From Periweissella fabaria (lineage in GTDB: Bacteria > Bacillota > Bacilli > Lactobacillales > Lactobacillaceae), in the NCBI RefSeq assembly GCF_918814575.1, contig NZ_CAKKNS010000003.1, forward strand, positions 124,001 to 188,000: a stretch of DNA of 64,000 nt, in the 5' to 3' direction. Below are positions 7,484 through 17,064 of this stretch, one piece after another. The first letter of the stretch is position 1. Every line of letters starts with the position of its first letter. The translations under genes were made by a program, and so were the position numbers. The notes under the pieces are model-generated. The model made no database searches. It saw nothing but the letters and a program-made list of their open reading frames with translations, and was not told the origin of the DNA.

Positions 7484-7504
7484 ACCCGTCTTTGCACGCA
7501 TAAT

Positions 7505-7530
7505 AAAAGCCCGCCAATTGGCGGGCTTTT
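7505..7530. terminator. bidirectional terminator after trpZ and the HAD gene
   Basis: AAAAGCCCGCCAA and TTGGCGGGCTTTT form a perfect palindrome with A and T runs on both sides, lying between convergent genes. Confidence 0.93.
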
Positions 7531-7537
7531 ATTTTAT

Positions 7538-8338
7538 TTATAATTCAAAATACTTTTCCAGAAATTCCGCAACGCCATCTTCTTCGTTCGTACCAGTAAC
7601 ATAGTGTGCATGTTCAAAAACATCCGGCGTGGAATTTTGCATTGCCACACTAATATCGCCGGCTTCAAGCATTGAAATATCATTTTCACCGTTTCCAAAA
7701 ACTAGCGTATTTTCACGACCAATTTGATAATATGTTTGCACATGCTTTACCGCAGTAGCCTTATTTACACCTTTAGGTAACAATTCAATATTTTCTGGTG
7801 CGGATGATGAAATATCAAGGGTATCTAAGCCACCTAATATTTTACGAGTTAATTCGATTTTATCTGGATCACCACCAGCGACAATCCCATTAGTAACCGT
7901 CTTAGCATCAATTTCACCAATTTCTTTAAAGTAAGAAATCGCGCCACGTTTCATAATCTTAGCCGCAAAACTCATAACTGAAAGTTCACGTTTGTCAGTA
8001 ACATTGTGGTACACATGTGTTGGCGTAAATAAACGGACAGAAACTTCATTTTCATTTACAATATTAATAATTTGTTGCACTGCTTCAATTCCTAAGTATT
8101 CAATTCCTTGTTGGGTACCTAAGTCATACATGGCCCCATTGGAGTTAATTAGGTTTACTTCACTATTAATCAGATTACGAACCAATTCGGCATGCACACG
8201 CATCCGCCCGGTTGCAATATAAACAATATGTCCTAGTGCTTGTAACTTTTCAAGAACTTCTTTGGTTCTAGCTGATACGGTTTGATCATCATGAATTAGT
8301 GTACCGTCAATATCAATAAAAATTAAATGTGGTTTCAT
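7538..8338 (-). CDS. HAD-superfamily Cof-type sugar/flavin phosphatase
   Basis: Soluble phosphatase of 266 residues. Motif I is DIDGT (nucleophile Asp9, acid Asp11), motif II is the Ser/Thr region near ATGR, and motif IV is GNGENDISML near residue 215, with a C2B cap domain between. The family dephosphorylates small sugar phosphates or FMN; the substrate cannot be told. It is transcribed alone from a promoter at 8386-8413 that overlaps a cre-like site, suggesting carbon catabolite control. Confidence 0.88.
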   Translation of the reverse strand: MKPHLIFIDIDGTLIHDDQTVSARTKEVLEKLQALGHIVYIATGRMRVHAELVRNLINSEVNLINSNGAMYDLGTQQGIEYLGIEAVQQIINIVNENEVSVRLFTPTHVYHNVTDKRELSVMSFAAKIMKRGAISYFKEIGEIDAKTVTNGIVAGGDPDKIELTRKILGGLDTLDISSSAPENIELLPKGVNKATAVKHVQTYYQIGRENTLVFGNGENDISMLEAGDISVAMQNSTPDVFEHAHYVTGTNEEDGVAEFLEKYFEL

Positions 8339-8385
8339 ATGCTCTCCTCAATTTTTCGCCAGTTACATTCTATTTGTTCATGTTA

Positions 8386-8413
8386 ATTTTACCAAATACT
8401 ACACTTCCTGCAA
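8386..8413 (-). promoter_or_regulatory. promoter of the HAD phosphatase gene
   Basis: On the minus strand TTGCAG (8413-8408), a 16-base spacer and TAAAAT (8391-8386). The -35 overlaps the cre-like site at 8409-8422. Confidence 0.6.
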
Positions 8414-8422
8414 GCGTTTTCA
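8409..8422. promoter_or_regulatory. cre-like CcpA site between HAD and nrdI
   Basis: TGCAAGCGTTTTCA matches the cre consensus TGWAANCGNTNWCA at 13 of 14 positions. It covers the -35 of the HAD promoter and lies about 60 bases upstream of the nrdI start of transcription, so it could repress one and activate the other. Function is inferred. Confidence 0.55.
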
Positions 8423-8440
8423 GAGTTTTTGATGCAATTA

Positions 8441-8469
8441 TTGAATGATTCCGCAAAGGTTACTATAAT
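8441..8469 (+). promoter_or_regulatory. promoter of nrdI-glpK
   Basis: TTGAAT (8441-8446), a 17-base spacer, and a perfect TATAAT (8464-8469), 34 bases before the nrdI start codon. Confidence 0.8.
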
Positions 8470-8502
8470 AAGTAGTATCGAATATTAAGAAGAGGCGTTT
8501 TC

Positions 8503-8955
8503 ATGCAACCAATTAGAATTTTATTTAGCTCAATTTCTGGTAATACTCGTGGCTTCATCCAGAAATTAAGCACCTATGCTAACGACCAACAAGCAATTAA
8601 TCCTAGTGCCCCATTAATTGAAGCCGTTGAAATTTCTGATTTAACTAATTTTACTGATGAAACAACCCCATTTTTTGTTTGCGTGCCAACTTATTTAAGT
8701 GGTGGCAATGGCATTGATAATGGTGTTAAAGAATTAATGACCAATACACTTGGTGAATATATCACCTACAATCGTAATGCCCAATTGGTCCAAGGAATTA
8801 TCGGTTCTGGTAATCGGAATTTCAACGAACAATATGTTTTAACTGCTCGTCGTTATGCCCATGCCACTAACACGGCTGTTGTGGCCGACTATGAGCTTCG
8901 TGGGACATCTCAAGATGTTGAGCGCATTTATAGCATTCTCACTAAGCTTGCTTAA
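8503..8955 (+). CDS. nrdI: NrdI, flavodoxin-like class Ib ribonucleotide reductase assembly protein
   Basis: Small FMN protein of 150 residues that supplies the oxidant for assembly of the dimanganese-tyrosyl cofactor of NrdF. The phosphate-binding loop SSISGNTRGF lies at residues 9-18 and the VPTYLSGG and GSGNRNF loops follow, as in the family. It starts after AGAAGAGGCG. The usual neighbours nrdE and nrdF are absent; glpK follows after 32 bases, apparently in one transcript. Confidence 0.9.
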   Translation: MQPIRILFSSISGNTRGFIQKLSTYANDQQAINPSAPLIEAVEISDLTNFTDETTPFFVCVPTYLSGGNGIDNGVKELMTNTLGEYITYNRNAQLVQGIIGSGNRNFNEQYVLTARRYAHATNTAVVADYELRGTSQDVERIYSILTKLA

Positions 8956-8987
8956 TTAATCTATATATCTGAAAGTAGGTACTAAAT

Positions 8988-10511
8988 ATGGCCATTATTA
9001 AACCCGAGTATATTCTCGCAATTGACCAAGGAACCACTTCATCACGCGCCAAAATTTTCAATAAAAATGGTCGGCGTGTCACTGAAACTGAAACTGAAAT
9101 TACAGCAACCTACCCCCACTCTGGCTGGGTAGAACAAAGTCCCCAAGATATCTGGCATAGTGTGCAAACCGTTATTGCTAGTGCCATGATTAATTCCGGT
9201 GTCCGACCAGATGAAATTAAAGCTATTGGAATTGCTAATCAACGGGAAACAACTATCATTTGGGATAAGGCAACTGGTCAACCTATCTACAATGCCATTA
9301 GTTGGCAAAGTAATCAATCAGTAGCGATTATTGAAAAATTACGTAGCGATGGGCATGCCGATATGATTCAAGCTAAAACGGGCTTACCGTTAAGCACCGC
9401 TTTTTCGGGATCAAAAATTCGTTGGATTCTTGATCAAGTCCCAGGTGCACAAGCACGAGCAGAAGCCGGTGAGTTGCTTTTTGGAACTGTTGATACATGG
9501 TTAGTCTGGAAATTATCTGGTGGAAAAGCCTTTGTAACCGACCACACTAATGCTAGTCGCACAATGCTATTTAATATTAATACACTAACCTGGGATCCTG
9601 AATTACTCGCATTATTTAATATCCCTAAAGTGATGTTACCGGAAATTAAAACGAGTTCTGAAGTCTATACGACAACAGAATCTTATCAATTCTTTGGTGG
9701 TGAGGTCCCAATCGCCGGTCTAGCTGGTGACCAACAAGCAGCCTTAATTGGCCAAATGGGCTTTGAAACGGGTTTCACTAAAAACACGTATAGTGCTGGA
9801 TCATTTATTCTCCTAAATACTGGTGATACCCCTGTTGTTTCCTCACATGACTTAGTCGCTACGGTCGCCTATTCCATGCAAGGTGAAGTTAAATATGCAC
9901 TTGAGGGGGCTATTTTTGTGGCGGGTTCAGCAATTCAATGGCTACACGATGGCTTAAAGATGATTGATAATGAACCTGAAACACGGACCGCAGCTGAACA
10001 ATCAACTAATGATGATGAAGTTTACTTTGTGCCGGCGTTTTCTGGCTTATCAGCACCTTATTGGGACCCACATGCACGTGGGGCTGTTTTTGGTGTTACA
10101 CGTGGAACAAATCGGAATGATTTTATCAAAGCCACCTTACAAGCTATTGCTTATCAAACGCGCGATGTTATTGAAACTATGCGCCAAGATACTGGCTTTG
10201 AAATTAAATCAATGCATGCCGATGGTAGTGCATCACGGAATCAATACTTAATGCAGTTTCAAGCTGACATTCTTGATGCCGAAATTCTCCGTGCTACCGA
10301 TGAGGAAACAACAGCTCTTGGTGTTGCCTTCTTGGCCGGTTTAGCTGTTGATTATTGGGAATCAGTAGAAGACATTAAAAATATGACCATTGCTGGTCGG
10401 ACCTTTAAACCAACCATGCCCACTAGCCGGCGAGAACAACTCTATCACGGTTGGCAAAACGCCGTTGCGGCAACGCAGTTGTTCAAACCCAATGAGTTAC
10501 CGCATGATTAA
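8988..10511 (+). CDS. glpK: glycerol kinase
   Basis: Cytoplasmic FGGY-family kinase of 507 residues making glycerol 3-phosphate. The N-terminal ATP loop DQGTTSSR, the RETTIIWD segment and the FGGY-family GDQQAALIG loop are all present, and the length is normal. The typical partners glpF and glpO are not in the window; it follows nrdI closely and ends at a terminator. Starts at ATG 8988 after AAAGTAGG. Confidence 0.96.
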   Translation: MAIIKPEYILAIDQGTTSSRAKIFNKNGRRVTETETEITATYPHSGWVEQSPQDIWHSVQTVIASAMINSGVRPDEIKAIGIANQRETTIIWDKATGQPIYNAISWQSNQSVAIIEKLRSDGHADMIQAKTGLPLSTAFSGSKIRWILDQVPGAQARAEAGELLFGTVDTWLVWKLSGGKAFVTDHTNASRTMLFNINTLTWDPELLALFNIPKVMLPEIKTSSEVYTTTESYQFFGGEVPIAGLAGDQQAALIGQMGFETGFTKNTYSAGSFILLNTGDTPVVSSHDLVATVAYSMQGEVKYALEGAIFVAGSAIQWLHDGLKMIDNEPETRTAAEQSTNDDEVYFVPAFSGLSAPYWDPHARGAVFGVTRGTNRNDFIKATLQAIAYQTRDVIETMRQDTGFEIKSMHADGSASRNQYLMQFQADILDAEILRATDEETTALGVAFLAGLAVDYWESVEDIKNMTIAGRTFKPTMPTSRREQLYHGWQNAVAATQLFKPNELPHD

Positions 10512-10516
10512 TTCTT

Positions 10517-10548
10517 AAAGTCGTGGAAAACTTTCTACGACTTTTTTA
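10517..10548 (+). terminator. terminator after glpK
   Basis: AAAGTCGT and ACGACTTT arms with an inner GAAA/TTTC pairing, followed by a T-run. Confidence 0.85.
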
Positions 10549-10655
10549 ATATCGTTAATTTTTTATGTATAATACTTGTTAATACTATTCACTATTTTTA
10601 CTCCATAAATATTATTTACAATGGGGTTTTGTCATTTTATAGAACGGAGCGTTAC

Positions 10656-11837
10656 ATGCAAACCACAGCCAAACATAGTGCCTTTTTACTACCTGGGATA
10701 GTTCTTCTTGGGGCCGTCTTGCGGATTCCCATCACGAGCATTCCCCCAGTCCTAGGTGAAATTGCCCATGGTCTTCACATCCCCGTATCATCCTTGGGAA
10801 TTTTAACAACCTTACCATTACTTGCCTTTGCCATTTTTTCACCATTTGCCCCCTTTATTGCGCGTAAATTTGGAATTGAAGCAACCTTCATTGGGGTGCT
10901 AATTCTTATGTTTATCGGTTCCATTATCCGAATTATCTCAACACCTTTTTTATTCATTGGTACTTTGTTAGTTGGGATTGCCATCTCACAAATGAACGTG
11001 TTACTCCCCACATTAATCGCCGCTAATTTCCCAACTAAAATTGGTGGCTACACTTCAATTTACACTTTTACCATGGGATTAATGACTGCATTATTTTCCG
11101 CAATATCAGTACCAATTGTATTAGCCACTAATTGGCAAACTTTGATTATCCTATTAAGTGCTTTAGTCATTATTGCTTTACTAGTATGGTTTCCAAATGT
11201 ACGGCATAACCACTTACTTGCGCCAAAAGGAACTGGTAAAAATTCAGTTCCTTCGGCTTGGAAAAATATGACTGCTTGGTACTTATTAATCTTCATGGGA
11301 CTTCAATCAGCGCTCTTTTATACATCTATCTCATGGCTCCCAACCATCGCCATTTCACATGGTGTTAGTGGTAATGCTGCCGGGTTACTAGCTGGTGTAA
11401 ATGCTTTAGTTTCATTGCCTGTTTCATTTTTAGTACCCAACATCATTGCCCATGCTAGCGCCCCTAAGCGCCGGATATTTGTCATCAGTGTATCGTTGCT
11501 TGCAATTATTTCATTTACCATGTTACTTTTTGCCAATGACGCCTTTGTTTTCTGGTTAATCTTGAACATCCTTAACGGATTAGCAACTGGCGCCCTCTTC
11601 CCTTACCTGATGACATCATTTGGTAAGAAGACTAATAATCCAGCTGAAACAGCCGAATTATCAGGAATGGCTCAAGCTGGTGGATACTTAATTGCTGCTG
11701 TCGGTCCATTTTTATTCGGTCTTGGCTATGCAACTTTTCACAGTTGGAATGTGCAAACCATTGCCTTAATTATCGCTACTTTAATCATGATGACCTGTGC
11801 TTTATTAGTTGAACGCAAGGAAAAAGTTTTTGATTAA
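10656..11837 (+). CDS. MFS transporter, CynX/NimT-like
   Basis: Membrane transporter of 393 residues with about twelve hydrophobic helices, resembling the cyanate permease/CynX group (GIVLLGAVLRIPITSIPPVLGEIA near the start). The start at ATG 10656 is chosen because GGAG sits 6 bases upstream; the frame is open from a TTG at 10629. The substrate is unknown; related proteins transport cyanate, or export 2-nitroimidazole or glucose-like compounds. It is transcribed alone. Confidence 0.82.
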   Translation: MQTTAKHSAFLLPGIVLLGAVLRIPITSIPPVLGEIAHGLHIPVSSLGILTTLPLLAFAIFSPFAPFIARKFGIEATFIGVLILMFIGSIIRIISTPFLFIGTLLVGIAISQMNVLLPTLIAANFPTKIGGYTSIYTFTMGLMTALFSAISVPIVLATNWQTLIILLSALVIIALLVWFPNVRHNHLLAPKGTGKNSVPSAWKNMTAWYLLIFMGLQSALFYTSISWLPTIAISHGVSGNAAGLLAGVNALVSLPVSFLVPNIIAHASAPKRRIFVISVSLLAIISFTMLLFANDAFVFWLILNILNGLATGALFPYLMTSFGKKTNNPAETAELSGMAQAGGYLIAAVGPFLFGLGYATFHSWNVQTIALIIATLIMMTCALLVERKEKVFD

Positions 11838-11844
11838 TCTGCAA

Positions 11845-11885
11845 AATAGCCTAATTTCAAAATCTTGAAATTAGGCTATTTTTTA
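11845..11885 (+). terminator. terminator after the MFS gene
   Basis: AATAGCCTAATTTCAA pairs with TTGAAATTAGGCTATT around a 4-base loop, followed by T-run. Confidence 0.92.
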
Positions 11886-12067
11886 TTTTCCGCTGTGCTA
11901 TTTATTAATAAACTTAATTTGAAAGCAATTTTCATGAATATCGTGTAGTTTTGAAAAAAACTTTCTAAAATTATGTAATTTTATCGCCGACACCTTAAAA
12001 TCTAGTATATAATAATGTTGAAATTGTTTATTAGACTAACATTGATTGTTAAAAGGAGATATTTATC

Positions 12068-13528
12068 GTGCCTAAAGAAATTACAACTTTAGTAACCTTT
12101 TTTGGTGCTACTGGTGACCTCGCAAAACGTAAATTGTTCCCATCAGTTTACAACTTGTACAAAAAAGGCTTTTTACAAGAACACTTCGCTATTTTAGGAA
12201 CTTCACGTCAAGAAATGACAACTGAAGAATTCCAAGCATTTGTAAGTGATTCAATCAAAGAATTCATGAATGAAGATGCTGATGCTGATTTCATCCGTCA
12301 CTTTGACTACGAAAAAGCTGATATCACAGTAGCAGCTGACTATGCTCCACTTAAAGCCAAGATTGAAAAGCTTGATCAAGATTTTGCATTGAAGGGTAAC
12401 CGTATCTTCTACATGTCAATTGCCCCTCGTTTCTTTGGAACAGTTGCTCAATACTTGAAATCAGAAGAATTGCTTTCAACTGATGGTGAATTTAACCGTC
12501 TTATGATTGAAAAGCCTTTCGGAGTTAGCTTTGAAACTGCCGAAAAATTACAAAACGAATTAAGCGATGCCTTCTCAGAAGACCAAGTTTACCGCATTGA
12601 CCACTACTTAGGTAAAGAAATGGTTCAAAACATTGCGACACTTCGTTTTGGTAACCCAATCTTCAACAACGCTTGGAATAAAGATTACATCGATAATATC
12701 CAAGTTACTCTCTCAGAAACACTTGGAGTTGAAGACCGTGCCGGCTACTACGATACTGCCGGTGCTTTACGTGATATGATCCAAAACCACACGATGCAAG
12801 TTGTTGGTTGGTTAGCGATGGATGAACCAACTGAATGGACTGATACTGCTATTCGTGAGGCTAAAAACAAGGCCTTTAACGCCCTTAAGATTTATACACC
12901 GGAAGAAGTTGCTGAAAACTTTGTCCGTGGCCAATATGGTCCCGATGCTGATAACACGCAAAACGGCTACCTCCAAGAAAAGGATGTACCAGCTGACTCA
13001 CAAAACAACACTTATGTTGCAGGTAAGTTAGAATTTGCTACTGATCGTTGGAATGGTGTCCCATTCTACATTCGTTCAGGTAAGCGTTTGGCTGCAAAGA
13101 CTACACGTATTGATGTAGTCTTCAAACAAGATGCTAACATCTTCAACGGTGCCCAACCACTTGAAAAGAATGTTCTTTCAATCATTGTTGATCCTGAAGG
13201 TAAGATTGAATACTCAATCATCGCTAAGGATACAACACCTGAATTCAAGACTCGTCCAATTACACTTGAATGGAAAGTATCTGCTGAAGATAAAGCACAA
13301 ACTCCTGAACCATACGAACGCATGATTCATGATACGATGGATGGTAATGGTTCAAACTTTGCTGACTGGAACGGTGTTGCCGTTGCTTGGAAGTTTGTTG
13401 ATGCCATTCAATCCGCTTGGGATGCTACTCACCAAGAATTCCCTAACTACGTTTCAGGTTCAATGGGACCTGTTGCTGCTGACGAATTACTTGCCCGTGA
13501 TGGTCACAAATGGATTTACGAAGGTTAA
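12068..13528 (+). CDS. zwf: glucose-6-phosphate 1-dehydrogenase
   Basis: Cytoplasmic enzyme of 486 residues oxidising glucose 6-phosphate to 6-phosphogluconolactone, first step of the phosphoketolase/pentose phosphate route of heterofermenters. The Rossmann loop FGATGDLAKRK is at residues 10-20 and the active-site RIDHYLGKE at 176-184 (Asp178, His179). The start is GTG at 12068, 8 bases after AAAGGAGA. Codon use is biased to preferred codons (many GAA, CGT, GGT), more than in most neighbours, which suggests high expression. Confidence 0.97.
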   Translation: MPKEITTLVTFFGATGDLAKRKLFPSVYNLYKKGFLQEHFAILGTSRQEMTTEEFQAFVSDSIKEFMNEDADADFIRHFDYEKADITVAADYAPLKAKIEKLDQDFALKGNRIFYMSIAPRFFGTVAQYLKSEELLSTDGEFNRLMIEKPFGVSFETAEKLQNELSDAFSEDQVYRIDHYLGKEMVQNIATLRFGNPIFNNAWNKDYIDNIQVTLSETLGVEDRAGYYDTAGALRDMIQNHTMQVVGWLAMDEPTEWTDTAIREAKNKAFNALKIYTPEEVAENFVRGQYGPDADNTQNGYLQEKDVPADSQNNTYVAGKLEFATDRWNGVPFYIRSGKRLAAKTTRIDVVFKQDANIFNGAQPLEKNVLSIIVDPEGKIEYSIIAKDTTPEFKTRPITLEWKVSAEDKAQTPEPYERMIHDTMDGNGSNFADWNGVAVAWKFVDAIQSAWDATHQEFPNYVSGSMGPVAADELLARDGHKWIYEG

Positions 13529-13556
13529 TCATCAACCTTCTTTAACCGTAAATAAT

Positions 13557-13590
13557 AAAAGAGCTAGCCGTATTTGCGGCTAGCTCTTTT
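13557..13590. terminator. bidirectional terminator between zwf and ppx
   Basis: AAAAGAGCTAGCCG pairs with CGGCTAGCTCTTTT around a short loop, between convergent genes. Confidence 0.93.
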
Positions 13591-13595
13591 ATTAT

Positions 13596-14519
13596 TTATT
13601 TCATTTGTTGCATGTATTCGGTAATAATTCCTTCACGGACACCACTTTCAGAAAAAATTATCTTTGGTGTTGCTAGAGTCATTATCAAATTCAATAGCGG
13701 TATACACCCACCTAAAATGATATCGGCACGGTTAGCATCTAAGCCAGGGAGGACAATTCGACCAGCTTTATCATGTTGAATAAGTAATTCAAATAAATCT
13801 AATGCTTGATTGGCAGTCATTTCAAAGCCGTGAAAATTTTGGCCTAGAATTCCGGTAGTTTGTACTTGTTCCATCCGCGCCAAAGTTCGATTCGCACCAC
13901 CAAGTAAGACAATTGGCAATTGCCGGGCACTCATTAGCCATTCAATGTGATTATAAACAGCTTGTACATACCGATTAGCTTGAAAGACAGCTTGTGCACT
14001 TGGCGCATCGTGTAAATTAAATTTTTCCGAAAGGCTAACAGCACCAAACGGCACACTAATCAACGCTTGCTTTTGACCACCCTTAACTAAAATCAATTCT
14101 ACGGATGCACCCCCGGTATCAACCAATAAAGCATCCTCAATTGCCAAAGTATGTTCAACCCCTAAATAATCATAATAAGCTTCGTCATCCCCTGACAAAA
14201 CATGGATATCAATCCCAACCTCTGCTTTAACTCGGGATAAAAAGGCCGCTTGATTAGTAGCTTGCCGGACCGCAGCTGTGGCAATCGCTTTAATTTGGAC
14301 ATCCGGATATTGTTGATAAATTTGTTGAAAGTTTTTTAATGCTTGTAGTACCCGTTCGATGGCAAAATCTTGTAAAACTAAGGCTTCACCCATACCTTCA
14401 GATAGCCGTGTATCTTCTTTTACTCGTTCAACTTCAGTATATGTGCCATCATCTTCGATTTTTTCAACAACCATTCGGGTTGAATTTGATCCTAAGTCTA
14501 CAATTGCTAAATATGCCAT
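13596..14519 (-). CDS. Ppx/GppA-family phosphatase (exopolyphosphatase-like)
   Basis: ASKHA-fold enzyme of 307 residues, the short single-module form common in lactobacilli. DLGSNSTRM at residues 7-15 is the phosphate-binding loop 1, and DTGGASVEL near residue 139 is the second. It hydrolyses polyphosphate or pppGpp; the two cannot be separated from sequence. It starts at ATG 14519 after GAGGTAG and is monocistronic. Confidence 0.88.
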   Translation of the reverse strand: MAYLAIVDLGSNSTRMVVEKIEDDGTYTEVERVKEDTRLSEGMGEALVLQDFAIERVLQALKNFQQIYQQYPDVQIKAIATAAVRQATNQAAFLSRVKAEVGIDIHVLSGDDEAYYDYLGVEHTLAIEDALLVDTGGASVELILVKGGQKQALISVPFGAVSLSEKFNLHDAPSAQAVFQANRYVQAVYNHIEWLMSARQLPIVLLGGANRTLARMEQVQTTGILGQNFHGFEMTANQALDLFELLIQHDKAGRIVLPGLDANRADIILGGCIPLLNLIMTLATPKIIFSESGVREGIITEYMQQMK

Positions 14520-14594
14520 CCGTCTACCTCATCTTTTTAATTTCAATGTTTATTTTACATTATAATTCGATTAAATTTTAAATTTTTTGTAAAT

Positions 14595-14631
14595 AAAAAA
14601 ACTTTATCGCTAAATCACGATAAAGTTTTTT
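14595..14631 (-). terminator. terminator after trpS
   Basis: AAAAAACTTTATCG and CGATAAAGTTTTTT form a hairpin just past the trpS stop; on the minus strand it is followed by further T-rich sequence. Its position also allows it to work for nearby leftward transcripts only. Confidence 0.85.
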
Positions 14632-14636
14632 AACTA

Positions 14637-15659
14637 TTAAAATTCACCGAAGTAATCAACACCCATTGCATGACGAACTTCGCGCATTGTTTGACTTGCT
14701 ACTACGTTGGCTTTCTTTGAGCCTTCTTCTAGCATTTTCATAACAGCCGCTGGATCTTGGGCAAATCGTTCCCGGCGTTGACGAATTGGTGCTAATTTAT
14801 TTTCAAGTACTTCAATCAAATACTTTTTAAGTTTCATATCACCTAAACCACCACGTTGGTAGTGTTCTTTCAAGCGAGCAACTTCATCCTTATCATCATC
14901 GAAAATATCCAAGTATGTAAAGACCATGTTGCCTTCAACATGTCCAGGATCATCGATGTTAATGTGTTCTGGATCAGTATACATTGACTTAACTTTTTTA
15001 GCCAAAGTATCGGCATCATCACTTAAATAAATTGCATTTCCTAGTGATTTAGACATTTTCACCCCATCAAGCCCTGGAATCCGACCTTGACCCTTTGGTG
15101 GGAAATAACCTTGAGGCTCTACTAAGATATCCCCACTATAGATATTATTAAATGTCCGCACGATTTCACGTGTTTGTTCAATCATTGGTTCTTGGTCATC
15201 ACCAACAGGTACTACTGTGGCTTTGAATGCTGTAATATCAGCTGCTTGGGATACTGGATAAATTAAGAATCCTGCTGGAATACCTTCTCCAAAGTTACGC
15301 ATTTTAAGTTCTGTTTTAACCGTTGGGTTACGTTCCAAACGGCCTAATGAAACTAGGTTTAAATAGTATTCGGTTAATTCTGATAAAGCTGGAATTTGCG
15401 ATTGTAGGAAAATTGTTGATTTTTCAGGATCAACTCCCACCGCTAAATAGTCCAAAGCGACTTGTAAGACAGAATCATGCACCTTCTTTGGATCGCGTGC
15501 ATTGTCAGTCAAGGCTTGCTTATCGGCAATCATGATATAACTTTCATATTTGCCTGAGTCTTGTAATGCCACGCGATTACGTAATGAACCAACATAGTGA
15601 CCAATGTGCATTTTACCCGTTGGGCGATCACCAGTTAATAGAATTTGCTTATCTGTCAT
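14637..15659 (-). CDS. trpS: tryptophanyl-tRNA synthetase
   Basis: Class I aminoacyl-tRNA synthetase of 340 residues. The HIGH-type motif is HIGHY at residues 18-22 after GDRPTG, and KMSKS is intact in [10 protein letters not shown]. The start is the ATG at 15659, preceded by AAAGGACA; the frame is open further upstream inside glmU, but the family length and first residues [10 protein letters not shown] fit this start. It begins 1 base after the glmU stop, so it is translationally coupled in a purR-glmU-trpS operon. No T-box leader precedes it, unusual for a Gram-positive trpS. Confidence 0.96.
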   Translation of the reverse strand: MTDKQILLTGDRPTGKMHIGHYVGSLRNRVALQDSGKYESYIMIADKQALTDNARDPKKVHDSVLQVALDYLAVGVDPEKSTIFLQSQIPALSELTEYYLNLVSLGRLERNPTVKTELKMRNFGEGIPAGFLIYPVSQAADITAFKATVVPVGDDQEPMIEQTREIVRTFNNIYSGDILVEPQGYFPPKGQGRIPGLDGVKMSKSLGNAIYLSDDADTLAKKVKSMYTDPEHINIDDPGHVEGNMVFTYLDIFDDDKDEVARLKEHYQRGGLGDMKLKKYLIEVLENKLAPIRQRRERFAQDPAAVMKMLEEGSKKANVVASQTMREVRHAMGVDYFGEF

Positions 15660-15660
15660 A

Positions 15661-17049
15661 TTATTGTTGTCCTTTATCTTTTTTACCTTGGGGTGTCCGA
15701 TCCCAAAAATCCGTCTTGGTTGTTTGGCGACTCCGTGCAATCCCCATTGCTTTAGCAGGGATATCATCTGTAATCGTTGAACCAGCAGCTGTCAATGCAT
15801 AATCCCCAATTGCTACTGGTGCAATAATTTTAGTATTTGAACCAATGAAAGCATGGTCACCAACTGTGGTATGGAATTTATTAACCCCATCATAATTAAC
15901 AAAAATTGTGCCGGCACCGATATTGATATCTTCACCTAAAGTGGCATCCCCAACATATGTTAAGTGACCGACCTTAGTTCCTTTGCCAATCGTAACTTTT
16001 TTAGTTTCAACAAAGTTACCAATATGAACCGCTTGCCCAATATCACTCTTTGGCCGCAAGTGAGCAAATGGCCCACAATTTGAGCCTTCACGCATGATTG
16101 ATTCTTCAATCTGGGATGAAGTTATCGTCACGTTATTTTCAATTGTAGAATCAATTACAGTTGATCCACTTGTGATATAAACATCACTACCAATAACCGT
16201 GTTTCCTTTAAGGTAGACATTGGGTTCAATCGTTGTATCGTTACCAATCACTACGTTAGCGTCAATATACGTACTAGTTGGATCAATTAAAGTCACACCG
16301 TTACGCATGTGCTTTTCATTAATCCGTTCACGCATCGCAAGGTTAGCAGCCCCCAACGCAACGCGATCGTTAACCCCCATACTTTCAGTGAAATCAGCCA
16401 TTTGGTAGGCCCCAACTGTGTGGCCAGCCGCCTTTAAAATTTCTAATGTGTCTGGCAAGTAATATTCACCCTGCGCATTATCATTTTTAACTTGGGCAAG
16501 GGCCGCAAATAACAGTTGATTATCAAAAACAAAGACCCCAGTGCTAATTTCATCCACCGCTTGTTCTGCTGGGGTTGCATCTTTTTGTTCAACAATTTTT
16601 TCAACATTACCATTCACATCCCTAATAATACGTCCATAGCCAAAAGGATCCGGTGCTTTAGAACTTAACACCGTTACCGCGTTTCCAGCCTTTTCATGTT
16701 CGGTATACAATTGATTAAAAGTTGCAGCTGTAAAAAGTGGTGAATCTCCACTTGCAATTAGCGTTGTCCCGGCATATGTACCAAGTAATGCTTGTGCTTG
16801 TAATACTGCATGACCTGTTCCTAATTGTTCTGCTTGTAATGCGTATTCAGTCCGTGTACCCAATAATTGCTTAACTGCATCGGCACCATGACCAATTACA
16901 GTAACAACATGATCAACATTAGTGGCTTCAATTTCTGTTAATACATGATCAACCATCGCTTTACCTGCCACTGGTTGTAACACCTTGTATAATTTTGATT
17001 TCATCCGCGAACCCATTCCGGCAGCTAAAATAATCGCATTTCTAGTCAT
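15661..17049 (-). CDS. glmU: bifunctional GlcN-1-P acetyltransferase / GlcNAc-1-P uridylyltransferase
   Basis: Cytoplasmic enzyme of 462 residues making UDP-GlcNAc for peptidoglycan and teichoic acids. The N-terminal uridylyltransferase has [11 protein letters not shown] and KVLQP; the C-terminal half is a left-handed beta-helix of hexapeptide repeats with the acetyltransferase HLRPKSDIG segment. It lies 15 bases after purR, an arrangement conserved in Bacilli, and is coupled to trpS. Start ATG follows AAAAGGGGAA. Confidence 0.97.
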   Translation of the reverse strand: MTRNAIILAAGMGSRMKSKLYKVLQPVAGKAMVDHVLTEIEATNVDHVVTVIGHGADAVKQLLGTRTEYALQAEQLGTGHAVLQAQALLGTYAGTTLIASGDSPLFTAATFNQLYTEHEKAGNAVTVLSSKAPDPFGYGRIIRDVNGNVEKIVEQKDATPAEQAVDEISTGVFVFDNQLLFAALAQVKNDNAQGEYYLPDTLEILKAAGHTVGAYQMADFTESMGVNDRVALGAANLAMRERINEKHMRNGVTLIDPTSTYIDANVVIGNDTTIEPNVYLKGNTVIGSDVYITSGSTVIDSTIENNVTITSSQIEESIMREGSNCGPFAHLRPKSDIGQAVHIGNFVETKKVTIGKGTKVGHLTYVGDATLGEDINIGAGTIFVNYDGVNKFHTTVGDHAFIGSNTKIIAPVAIGDYALTAAGSTITDDIPAKAMGIARSRQTTKTDFWDRTPQGKKDKGQQ

Positions 17050-17064
17050 TACTCATTCCCCTTT

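Noticed and set aside
8956-8987. Separate glpK promoter
   Set aside because: Only 32 bases lie between nrdI and glpK and no -35/-10 pair is visible; co-transcription is simpler.
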